64,000 bases of DNA, from assembly GCF_000156235.1 (NCBI RefSeq), contig NZ_DS996805.1:62001-126000 (forward strand), read 5' to 3'. Origin of the DNA: Pseudovibrio sp000156235 (GTDB lineage Bacteria > Pseudomonadota > Alphaproteobacteria > Rhizobiales > Stappiaceae). The notes beneath the pieces are model-generated. The model was not told the DNA's origin. It did no database searches and saw only the letters and a program-made list of their open reading frames with translations. Positions 16,380 to 24,238 of the stretch are shown one piece after another; positions within the stretch are counted from its first letter, which is position 1, and the number at the start of each line of letters is the position of its first letter. The position numbers and the translations under genes are program-made.

Positions 16380-16967
16380 ATGATGTCACAAGCACCTGCT
16401 ACACAAAATGCTCCGGCTTCTGACGAGCTGCCATCCGACGTTGAGGTTGACCTTGATGCGGTCTTCCAAGCACTTGGCGGCGGCGATGTGAGTGCACGTG
16501 CTGTGCTTGATGCGCTGCGTTCAGGGCAGGGGCTTTCGGCAGCTCTCAATGCGGACGGTAAACTGGAAAAAGTGCTTTATCAGTTTGCGTATCAAGCCTT
16601 GCATTTGCAGCAGAAGGCTTCTGCTGAAGAGCAGTTCAAGGTGCTTTGCTTGCTCAACCCTAAAAATGCTGAGTACTGGCTGGGATTGGCTTTGAGTCAT
16701 TCGAGTTGGCCGCTGGGTGGTGATGAGGTTGAGACCTCGCTTCGTCAGGCAAAGCAGGTTGATGAGGCCAATCCCGCTGTTGCTCTGCGGTTGGCCGAGC
16801 ATTGGTTATGGTCCCGCAAGCTGGATGAGGCGACCTCCGAGTTGGTGCGCTTCTATAAACTGATGAAGACGCGGCCTGTGCCTAGCCTGATTGACTATTC
16901 CAAGCGCCTTGCTTACGCGCTGGAGGCGCAGAAGAAAGCTGTGGCGCGCGACAGCGATGCGTCATGA
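16380..16967 (+). CDS. Third TPR chaperone-like protein of the T3SS locus
   Basis: This 195-residue protein has a disordered acidic N terminus (about 25 residues), then helical pairs with degenerate TPR spacing (YQALHLQQKASAEEQFKVLC; GLALSHSSW; LAEHWLWSRKLDEATSELV). It overlaps the next gene by 4 bases (ATGA) and follows the second TPR chaperone by 45 bases, so the three are co-transcribed. The start may be either of two adjacent ATG codons (16380 or 16383). Family membership is inferred from repeats and context. Confidence 0.6.
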   Translation: MMSQAPATQNAPASDELPSDVEVDLDAVFQALGGGDVSARAVLDALRSGQGLSAALNADGKLEKVLYQFAYQALHLQQKASAEEQFKVLCLLNPKNAEYWLGLALSHSSWPLGGDEVETSLRQAKQVDEANPAVALRLAEHWLWSRKLDEATSELVRFYKLMKTRPVPSLIDYSKRLAYALEAQKKAVARDSDAS

Positions 16968-17641
16968 TCGCAACCTCCGGGTATCTGCATCTGCCCTATG
17001 AGTTGGGTGAGGATGAGAACGGGATTGTTGAGCTGACAGCTCCTGCGCAGGCAGAGAAATATTCCAAGATTTCCGGCGATATCGGGATCCTGTATCGGGA
17101 CCTGTCATTTACTGCGGGCTTGCTGAAGTCTGCGCACAGGATTGAGGCTGTGAAGCCGCGCGGTTCGGGCAGTATGTCGGTCGAGCGGCAGCTGGCGCTG
17201 CAATATGGCACTGAGCTGGCGCGTACCAGAGTGCTGCCCAAAGATCATAGTTTTGAGTATTCTCAGCGGGCTGTCCAGACGGTCAATCGTTTGCGGGATG
17301 CTGAGCATCTTTATCTGAAGTACAGCGCGCAGTTTGATTTATCCCGTTGGTTTGCCTACGAAAAGCCGAGTCTGACATTTTCAGATGAGACGCGAGTTGG
17401 CTTGGAGATGTTTTCGGTCGGGTCTTCCTCTCCGACTGATCTTCATGAACTGATTGCCAAGATTGAGAACCGGTATCACCTGCTACAGCGGCTATACACG
17501 CAGTTGCCAAGGCTAAGTGAGCACAAGCGGCGACCTGGTTATGCCTATGCTTTCATGCTGCTCACGGATGGTGTTTTGTCAGCTCTGAGAGCGGCGCTTG
17601 CGAAGCAGGATGCGACCACTGGAGATGATGGGCCGGCTTGA
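16964..17641 (+). CDS. T3SS-locus protein of unknown function
   Basis: This 225-residue soluble protein has no signal peptide or membrane segment. It is mainly helical after residue 60 and rich in Arg, Leu and Tyr. It is translationally coupled to the TPR gene upstream by an ATGA overlap. I do not recognise the family. Coupling to a chaperone and location between the translocator and secretin genes suggest an accessory secretion component or substrate. Confidence 0.55.
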   Translation: MIATSGYLHLPYELGEDENGIVELTAPAQAEKYSKISGDIGILYRDLSFTAGLLKSAHRIEAVKPRGSGSMSVERQLALQYGTELARTRVLPKDHSFEYSQRAVQTVNRLRDAEHLYLKYSAQFDLSRWFAYEKPSLTFSDETRVGLEMFSVGSSSPTDLHELIAKIENRYHLLQRLYTQLPRLSEHKRRPGYAYAFMLLTDGVLSALRAALAKQDATTGDDGPA

Positions 17642-17876
17642 CCTGATGTTCAGGGGTGAATCTGCTCTTCTGATTTCTGGCCGATCTTATTCTTTGTTTT
17701 GCATCAGTTGGATGCTGCGGGTGTTGTACGTTCAGCACACACATGACAGTAACGATTATTTCACTCCGTAATTACCCCAATAATGTCCATTAGAGGGCGG
17801 GCTCTGTGTTTTAAGGCACAACATGACCGCTGGGTTATCTGCGACATATAGGTGGAGATAATTCAAGGAGTCTGAC

Positions 17877-18872
17877 ATGACTGCAGTATCATCGATTGGT
17901 TCTACACCTGCATCCAACGCAATAGATGGCAATATCCAGCTTGATCGTCCGGTGGCGGCCAAGAGTGTTGAAGCTATTCCGTCTGCCAGTCAGCTCCTTT
18001 CAGTTGGCGTTTCAGCAGCGTTTGGTTTGCAGCCACCGCCAGACACAGCAAACCTTGAGGTGCTTGTAGGGCAGGTCGTTGCGCGCTTTGAAGAAATTCA
18101 GACTTCATTGAAAGAGCAAAACCTGATTGGGCAATCTGAAAAGGTTCGCTCTGCACGCACTGAACTGCTGCAATCGCTGGCGCTGCAGGAAGATATTGCT
18201 GCTGACATTGAAGCGCTGGATCTGCAACAGCAGGAACAGGAAGGTCAGCTGTCTGATCTGCAAACCAGCCTTGCCTCCAAGCAGGACGAATTGGCGAACC
18301 TGCCAGCGACTGTGCCGAGTGACCCTGATGATCCGGATAGCGAGCTTATTAAGGATCCGAAAGAGGTTGCGCGTCTGAATGGTGAGATTGCGCAGATCAA
18401 CACATCCATCGGTGAAGTAGAAACAGCGATTGCTGACACCGTTGCGCAGCTTGACGTGAAGCTGGAAGACCTCAGCGAGAGTGATGCCGTGCAGTCCTTG
18501 CTGCGCACTGCGCTTGAGGAGATGGCCGGCGCACCAAAGACTGGCGAGATGGATGAGAGCGGTCAATCTACTCTGGAAGGCGTTTTGACGGATGCAGCGA
18601 CTAAGCTCAATGCAGCCAAGCCTGAGTTTGATCAGCGCCACACCATCATTGAAGAGCTGCGCAAAGAAGTGCGTGAGCTGGCCGATGAGCGCGTGAAAGA
18701 CGAGAAAGCGCTTATGACCCTTCTTGAAGCTGAGTACGCGCTGCGTCTGGTCGGCTTTGTATCCAACTCCATCTCCAAATCGCTTTCTGTGGCAGAGCAG
18801 TCAGTGGGTGGGCAGGATGCATCAGACGCTGCGGGCAGAGTTCAGCTGCTTTTGGATAACGGCCGCGTCTAA
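17877..18872 (+). CDS. Coiled-coil secreted protein related to the translocator N-terminal region (candidate)
   Basis: This 331-residue protein has a Ser/Ala-rich N terminus, coiled-coil heptads at about residues 60-145 and 160-205, and another helical segment at 245-310. The stretch ANLEVLVGQVVARFEEIQTS lines up by eye with DIEVLVASVLDKMQGTQEA of SctE, at the matching point before its coiled coil. No transmembrane hairpin is present. This may be a translocator-derived substrate, an effector, or a host-interacting coiled-coil protein. It follows two TPR chaperones and precedes sctC. An AAGGAG ribosome site lies 8 bases before the ATG. Confidence 0.55.
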   Translation: MTAVSSIGSTPASNAIDGNIQLDRPVAAKSVEAIPSASQLLSVGVSAAFGLQPPPDTANLEVLVGQVVARFEEIQTSLKEQNLIGQSEKVRSARTELLQSLALQEDIAADIEALDLQQQEQEGQLSDLQTSLASKQDELANLPATVPSDPDDPDSELIKDPKEVARLNGEIAQINTSIGEVETAIADTVAQLDVKLEDLSESDAVQSLLRTALEEMAGAPKTGEMDESGQSTLEGVLTDAATKLNAAKPEFDQRHTIIEELRKEVRELADERVKDEKALMTLLEAEYALRLVGFVSNSISKSLSVAEQSVGGQDASDAAGRVQLLLDNGRV

Positions 18873-18895
18873 CTTAATCGAAGAAAGTTCGGGCA

Positions 18896-18955
18896 GCACA
18901 GGTGCGATTGCCCCGGGTTCGTTTAGCCCCGGGGTTCGTGTTGGGCGCTTGTGCT
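18896..18955 (+). other. Long imperfect hairpin upstream of sctC
   Basis: The inner stem pairs CCCCGGG (18911-18917) with CCCGGGG (18928-18934). Outer pairing is possible between GCACA and TGTGC ends. There is no T-run, so it may be an RNA structure that limits read-through or protects transcript ends just before sctC. Confidence 0.4.
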
Positions 18956-18972
18956 GAACGCATAGGTTTGAA

Positions 18973-21246
18973 ATGATTGGTGCTAAACTAAGTTCAATGC
19001 TGCGCAAGACAGCAGGCGTATTTTCAATTTCCGTGATCCTGCTGGGGTGTACAACGACCCAGCCGGCTGATCAGGAATGGGAAGACACAGCTCCACCAGC
19101 GGGGCTTACAGAACAGCTGCAATATTTCTTCTCAGAAGAGAACCAGCGTGATGTTCATCTTGCCCTTTCAGGCCAACCGCGACTGGCATCCCACTCACGC
19201 GGCACTCTGGGTCGTTCGATCAATACCCGTTGGGTGAACAGTGAAAATGCGGCGCAGGGCAGACCGGGAACGGCGTTCTTCTTTAACGATGAAGAAGCCA
19301 AGGTTCTGCTGGCTGATGCTCGTCTTAACAGTGCCAACCGTCAAGAGATCCGTGTTGCTCAGGCCAGTGATGCCAAGGCAACTTCTGATGTGGTGCGTCT
19401 GAACTTCCGCGGTGAATCGCTGGAGTATTTCATTCAGCAGACGCTGGGTGGTATTCTTCAGGTCAATTATGTGATTGATGAGCCTCTGGAAGGCACAGTT
19501 ACTTTCCAGACAGAAAATCCGATCGCCAAAGACCAGATGCTGTCCTTGGTGCGTGTTCTGCTTGGGCGTAATGGTTACATCCTGAAGCTGATTGATCAGA
19601 TCTTCCATATTGGTCGTCCTGAGACCATTCAGGCAATTGAGCAGTTTTCTGGTGTTGGTTCTGCGGGTGACCTGAAGCTGCGTATCCTGCCAGTCCGTTC
19701 TGCATCCTCTGATGATGCGGCGAAGGTTTTGCAGGCTATTCTGCCAGCTGGTGCCTCTGCTGTTGCCGTGGAAGGTTCCAACAAGATCGCTATTCGTGCT
19801 CGTCCGGAAGATATCGGAGCGGCAGAGGAGCTGGTGAACAGCCTTTATAACCGCGATAATGATAAGACGATTGTTTCTGTGTTGCGTCTGCAGCAGAGCT
19901 CTGCGAGCCAGGTGGCGAAACAGATTACCACTCTGTTCCAGCAGCTTTATCCTAATCAGCTGACTTCACCGCTGACGATCATTCCGCTGGAAACGCAGCA
20001 GTCATTGCTCGTTGCGGTGCAGAGCCGTGAGATGTTACAGCGTGTGCGCCGGATTACGAAAGAGGTCGACTACAACCTGCTGGATACTCCGAAGGTTCGT
20101 ATCATCACCCTGAAGTACCTGCCTGCTAATGAGATCGCGACACAGCTGACGCAGATCCTTGAAGGTGAGGGCGGTAGTGGTGTTGCTGCGCCACCAGTTG
20201 AGCAGCGTCAGCAGGCTTCTCGTGGGAATGGTTCTTCAGCACGTAAGTTCCCGGTTTCTGCAAATGGCGAGTCTGTCGGGCCAGCTGAGGATTCCATCAG
20301 CAACCGTTTCAGCAATGCAAATAAGCTGTTTGATGGTCTGACTGATGCTCCTAGCAACCGCGTTGCTGTGGGCAGCAAAGTTGGCATCGTGGCCGACAGC
20401 CGTAACAATGCATTGCTGGTGAATTCAACCTATAAAGAGTTCAAGCACATCCGGGATGTGGTGCAGGCGCTTGATCTGCCGCTGTCTCAGGTGGTGATTG
20501 AAGCGACCATTGCGGAAGTGAACATCAACGATAACCTGTCTTACGGTGTGCAGTGGTATTTGGCCAAAGGCAACTTTGCAGGTGGCATTGGTGCTGTGGC
20601 CGATGGTGCGTCCCGTCCAACCAAGGCGGCTGGTGGTGCGCTTTCCCTGAATACCGTTGGTGTTGATGTGGTGTTGAAGGCACTGCAGAACATCACGAAA
20701 GTGAAGGTGATTTCTTCTCCTTACCTGACCGTTCTGGATGGTCGTAAGGCGCGTCTTGTGATTGGTGATCAGGTGCCGTTTGCGTCCCGCAGTCAGTCTT
20801 CCAGCAATGATGGCAATGTGACTGTGACCAACGAAGTGGACGTGAAAGACACTGGTATTGTTTTGCAGGTTGAGCCGAATATTCGTTCTAACAACTCCGT
20901 TCTGCTGCAGATCCAGCAGGAGGTGAGTAACGTGGTTCAGAACAAGACTGAAGAAGGTTCGCTGACGCCAACGATTGCAACACGTACCATCAACTCGGAC
21001 ATCGTGGTTGAATCTGGCCGTACCATTTTGCTGGGTGGCCTCATTCAGGAACGTAAAGAGAATGGTGAGTCTGGTGTGCCGATCCTGCGCAAGATCCCTG
21101 TGTTTGGTGAGTTGTTCAAAGAGAACACCACAAACGACACACGGCGGACGGAGCTGCTGGTGATGATCACACCGCGTGTTGTTCGCAAGCAGTCTGAGCT
21201 GCAGAACATTACGCAGAAACTGCGCCGCGAGCTTTCAGCTTTCTAA
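18973..21246 (+). CDS. sctC: T3SS outer-membrane secretin SctC with lipobox
   Basis: This 757-residue protein is a secretin of the SctC/PulD superfamily. N-domains lie at about residues 130-500, and the secretin core spans about 510-740 (VVIEATIAEV; VISSPYLTVLDGRKARLVIG; GRTILLGGLIQERK). The N terminus has a signal peptide ending LLGC at residues 23-26, a lipoprotein cleavage site. Most T3SS secretins have an ordinary signal peptide and rely on a separate pilotin lipoprotein; none is evident in this window. A Ser/Gly-rich insert lies near residues 395-450. It forms the outer-membrane pore through which the needle passes. A strong terminator follows. Confidence 0.93.
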   Translation: MIGAKLSSMLRKTAGVFSISVILLGCTTTQPADQEWEDTAPPAGLTEQLQYFFSEENQRDVHLALSGQPRLASHSRGTLGRSINTRWVNSENAAQGRPGTAFFFNDEEAKVLLADARLNSANRQEIRVAQASDAKATSDVVRLNFRGESLEYFIQQTLGGILQVNYVIDEPLEGTVTFQTENPIAKDQMLSLVRVLLGRNGYILKLIDQIFHIGRPETIQAIEQFSGVGSAGDLKLRILPVRSASSDDAAKVLQAILPAGASAVAVEGSNKIAIRARPEDIGAAEELVNSLYNRDNDKTIVSVLRLQQSSASQVAKQITTLFQQLYPNQLTSPLTIIPLETQQSLLVAVQSREMLQRVRRITKEVDYNLLDTPKVRIITLKYLPANEIATQLTQILEGEGGSGVAAPPVEQRQQASRGNGSSARKFPVSANGESVGPAEDSISNRFSNANKLFDGLTDAPSNRVAVGSKVGIVADSRNNALLVNSTYKEFKHIRDVVQALDLPLSQVVIEATIAEVNINDNLSYGVQWYLAKGNFAGGIGAVADGASRPTKAAGGALSLNTVGVDVVLKALQNITKVKVISSPYLTVLDGRKARLVIGDQVPFASRSQSSSNDGNVTVTNEVDVKDTGIVLQVEPNIRSNNSVLLQIQQEVSNVVQNKTEEGSLTPTIATRTINSDIVVESGRTILLGGLIQERKENGESGVPILRKIPVFGELFKENTTNDTRRTELLVMITPRVVRKQSELQNITQKLRRELSAF

Positions 21247-21269
21247 GGTTAGCGACAGCTGCAACACCT

Positions 21270-21310
21270 ATCCCCCGGAGTGCTTTTGCGTTCTGGGGGA
21301 TTTCTTTTTT
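21270..21310 (+). terminator. Intrinsic terminator after sctC
   Basis: ATCCCCC (21270-21276) pairs with GGGGGAT (21295-21301), extended by inner G-U/A-U pairs, and is followed by TTTCTTTTTT. It separates the secretin from the effector cassette. Confidence 0.9.
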
Positions 21311-21488
21311 AAGTTGCAGACAGGTGAGGGAACTTCATTTTCCGGCGCTTGTAAGTGCTTCCATAACCGGCGGAAAAATAAATGCTAATTGCGATTGTAT
21401 CTTATTCAAACTGTATCGTTTGACACTTTAGGTTGCTTCGCTTTCTGGCAATGTCATGGCTAAGAAAGTAAGGAAGCGGAGTCCCATC

Positions 21489-21947
21489 ATGCTCGAGAAA
21501 TTGCTCAGTGATGCATGTCAGATATTAGGTGTTGAGCCAAAAGAAGATGAACAGGATCAATCTATTCGTATTGTTAATCTGGATGCTTTTTCTCTGAAAT
21601 TCAAACTCGTACCGGACAGTGATCGCATCTGCGTTTCTGCTTGTCTGTGCGAGCTGACACCGGTTCAACGAGACCGTATTCTTGAGCTTGTTCTCGTCTA
21701 CAATACTCAAAGCTTCCAGTCTGGCGGGATGCGTCTGGTTCTCATAGAAAATGATGCTCTTGTGATGCACAACGATCTGCGTGCTGTAGCCTGGGATGCT
21801 GAAAAGCTGGCCAAGTTTGTGCTGGCATTTGCTGATGTTTCCGCTGGTTGGCTGAAGATCGTGCGTGAGATGGGTGCTCAAGCTGAAGCCTCATCTGATG
21901 ACCTGACGCAGGACACATTTGAACCTGCCACACTGATCAGCCTTTAA
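21489..21947 (+). CDS. CesT-family effector chaperone (candidate)
   Basis: This 152-residue acidic protein opens with a helix (LEKLLSDACQILGV), then strands (IRIVNLDAFSLKFKLV; ICVSACLCEL), a helix, strands (MRLVLIENDALVMHNDL) and a long C-terminal helix (WDAEKLAKFVLAFADVSAGW). This is the SycE/CesT order, and the DUF-like CesT domain fills the whole protein. The ATG at 21489 has GGAG 7 bases upstream and is preferred over the upstream in-frame ATG. It sits just before two putative effectors, so they are its likely clients. Confidence 0.66.
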   Translation: MLEKLLSDACQILGVEPKEDEQDQSIRIVNLDAFSLKFKLVPDSDRICVSACLCELTPVQRDRILELVLVYNTQSFQSGGMRLVLIENDALVMHNDLRAVAWDAEKLAKFVLAFADVSAGWLKIVREMGAQAEASSDDLTQDTFEPATLISL

Positions 21948-21953
21948 GCGTGT

Positions 21954-21987
21954 CGGCCCATCCCCATCGGGCCGCAATTTCCTTTTT
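21954..21987 (+). terminator. Hairpin terminator after the chaperone gene
   Basis: CGGCCC (21954-21959) pairs with GGGCCG (21969-21974) across a 9-base loop, and a CTTTTT stretch follows a few bases later. The short stem and offset T-run suggest partial termination. Confidence 0.6.
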
Positions 21988-22060
21988 AAAACATAAGGCA
22001 ACGCCATTCATCTGATGCCGAGGAGGGTCAGAGGCGATTGCCTGTACCGGGCGGGCCACC

Positions 22061-23230
22061 ATGACAGAAATTCTCTTTTCTCAAAATGATCGTTACACCA
22101 ACGTTATTGCGCGTCTTGAAGCTGCGATTTCCGGCAAATCGGTTCAGGATGCGCGGGTGAGCCTGACCAAGAGCGCCAGCAAAAATGGTGAGGTGCTCTA
22201 CAAGGCGACTGTGTCTCAGGACAACAAAGATGGCTTGAGTGAAAAGGTGCTTGGCCTTTGCCGTGCCGTGACGCGGCACACTCGCTTTTTACAGAACAAG
22301 GCAGAAAGGCCTGAGCAAAAGGTCTCCAACTGGAATGTGTTCTATCAGCTGCTCCGGAATGAAGCGGCGCAGAGCCTTTATGAGCATGCACGCGAGCAGC
22401 GGCAGGATCGTTTTGAAGAGGCTATCAGCTATATTTCTCAGTTTGTCTATGAGGAAGAAAAGAGCGACCCAAGAGGTCTGAAGTTTTCTTCTTTGAGGAA
22501 CCTGAGTTCTTACCTCAAAGGCCAGAGCTCGGTGGTGTCCTTGCCGCCGTCAATCAAAGAGGAGCCGAAGGCAACCGTTGGTGTTTCCAGTGCGTTGTTG
22601 ATGTCATCTCTCGGATTTCAGCTTGCCGGGGACCAGATGCGGTATGTCAGCGATGACAATTTCCGCTTTGCGTATGCCGGTGTGGGTAAGCGGGACCTGG
22701 ATGATTATCTAGATACACGTCCTTCGCTGGACGACACTGTGCAGCCAGCTGGTGATCAGGGCCATGGTCACGAGGTTCATCCGATGGATGGCTCTCAACC
22801 CGAGATGCCGCATGAAGAGCAGCCGACTTATGAGGCCGTCTTTAACAGCATGAATGAGGCTGCTGCATCTGAGCTCTCCCTACAGCAATCCCGTGACCTT
22901 CTTGATGAGAAAGGGGAGGTCGAGACGGGTGGTCCTGATGAGGATGAAGCGGTGCGGGATAAAGCCTACAGCCGCGACAAGCTGAAAACCAAAGCTGCCA
23001 AGATCACTCCGCTTGGAGAGGAGAGTGATCCTGCAAGCGAAGGCGGCATGGAAGTGCAGGTTGAGGATCCATTTGCTGGTGCTGAAGAAGATGCTCTGGA
23101 ACGCCAGAGTGAGGAAGAAAAACGTGCTGAGCGCCGGGTGAAAGTGCACGCTTTTGACCGGGCGTATCAAAGCAAAAATGCGCATGCGGTTCGCACTGTG
23201 AGCAGCTCACAAACCGCACCTACTCAATAA
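22061..23230 (+). CDS. Candidate type III effector sharing an N-terminal domain with the tyrosine-motif effector
   Basis: This 389-residue soluble protein has no signal peptide. Residues 1-105 match the start of the protein at 24239 in order and spacing: FSxxD near residue 6, GEVLYKA at 43-49 and NWNVFYQLLRNE at 90-101, against NWPVFTQLAKNE in the other. The middle is mixed. From about residue 220 it is acidic, disordered and low in hydrophobics, with one QPTYEAV motif (Tyr257). The shared N-terminal block is probably the secretion/chaperone-binding domain. It follows a CesT-like chaperone gene. No catalytic motif is recognised. Effector status is inferred from location and architecture. Confidence 0.6.
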   Translation: MTEILFSQNDRYTNVIARLEAAISGKSVQDARVSLTKSASKNGEVLYKATVSQDNKDGLSEKVLGLCRAVTRHTRFLQNKAERPEQKVSNWNVFYQLLRNEAAQSLYEHAREQRQDRFEEAISYISQFVYEEEKSDPRGLKFSSLRNLSSYLKGQSSVVSLPPSIKEEPKATVGVSSALLMSSLGFQLAGDQMRYVSDDNFRFAYAGVGKRDLDDYLDTRPSLDDTVQPAGDQGHGHEVHPMDGSQPEMPHEEQPTYEAVFNSMNEAAASELSLQQSRDLLDEKGEVETGGPDEDEAVRDKAYSRDKLKTKAAKITPLGEESDPASEGGMEVQVEDPFAGAEEDALERQSEEEKRAERRVKVHAFDRAYQSKNAHAVRTVSSSQTAPTQ

Positions 23231-23254
23231 CAAAAACAACTGGAATGATGCTTT

Positions 23255-23989
23255 ATGATTGACCTTGTTCTTCCATCAAGGCCAACACTGGACGACCTGC
23301 TGAGTGGACTTCTCAGCAGTGAGTTGAATCTGAAAATCAAGAAGTCCGATCTGCTTATCCCACCGCTGAAGAAGGCGCGTGCCCGAAGCGAAGATGAGCT
23401 TGTCTTTCAAACCAAACTGGTGAAACCACGGGCTTTCAGCTGGTTTACTCCGCTTTGGAAGCTTGGGCTTAAAGGCTCATTCGTGACCCGCAAAATTGAG
23501 GCGCTTGAACAGCAAAAGCTCGATCTTGAAGATGCAGGCAGCTGGTTTGATTTTGTGGTGTTGATTGAAAACCAGATCAAGGCGCATGACTGCGATGTTG
23601 TGGAGTACAGGGAGCTGATCCTCAAAGAACTGTTTGGTGAAGGAGATCCATCAGATGTGCCTTTGAGTTTTGGTGAACTGATGCGCATCAATGACATTGT
23701 CAAAGATGTGTTGCCACCGGCACCGGTCTTTTCCATTGCCACGAAGATGTTTGATGTTGCGGAAGAGACGATCGAGCTGGGGCTCATTTATCTGGCCCGG
23801 ACCAGTGGCTGTGTTCAGGATGAGACTGCGGAAGAGGTTTTGGCAGAGATCATGCTCAAAGCGTTTGGGTCGGCAGATCGTGCGAGTATCTCGGCTTCCA
23901 ATGATCAGATGCGAAGCTTCAAAGAGCAGATGAAAGCCTGGGATGAGTTGGAGATGCGGGCGATTGCTCGTCAGATGGCGGTTGCTTAG
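23255..23989 (+). CDS. T3SS effector-cassette protein of unknown function
   Basis: This 244-residue soluble protein has a basic first 60 residues (KKSDLLIPPLKKARARSEDE) and a mostly helical remainder. It starts 24 bases after the effector at 22061 and ends at a strong terminator, so the two are co-transcribed. No domain is recognised. It may be an effector, an effector-specific partner or a regulator. Confidence 0.5.
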   Translation: MIDLVLPSRPTLDDLLSGLLSSELNLKIKKSDLLIPPLKKARARSEDELVFQTKLVKPRAFSWFTPLWKLGLKGSFVTRKIEALEQQKLDLEDAGSWFDFVVLIENQIKAHDCDVVEYRELILKELFGEGDPSDVPLSFGELMRINDIVKDVLPPAPVFSIATKMFDVAEETIELGLIYLARTSGCVQDETAEEVLAEIMLKAFGSADRASISASNDQMRSFKEQMKAWDELEMRAIARQMAVA

Positions 23990-24018
23990 ATCTTGAGCGG
24001 AAATCATGCTGTGTCAGC

Positions 24019-24046
24019 AAGGCCGGTTCTGAACGGACCGGCCTTT
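24019..24046 (+). terminator. Hairpin terminator in effector cassette
   Basis: AAGGCCGGT (24019-24027) pairs perfectly with ACCGGCCTT (24037-24045) across a 9-base loop. The following T content is modest. Confidence 0.78.
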
Positions 24047-24238
24047 GTGCTGTTTGATACCTGACCTTAAGTCATTGAGATCACGAAGAATAACCAATTC
24101 GTGTTTTGCCGCTTTTTTTGAAAGAATCTCTTCTGCCTGTAATCAACGGCACTCACCTCATCGCCTTAAGCGTGCATTCTAAACTCAAGAGATATCAAAT
24201 CACTAGCCGTTTGAGGCCAAAAGGAATGCGAGGCAATC

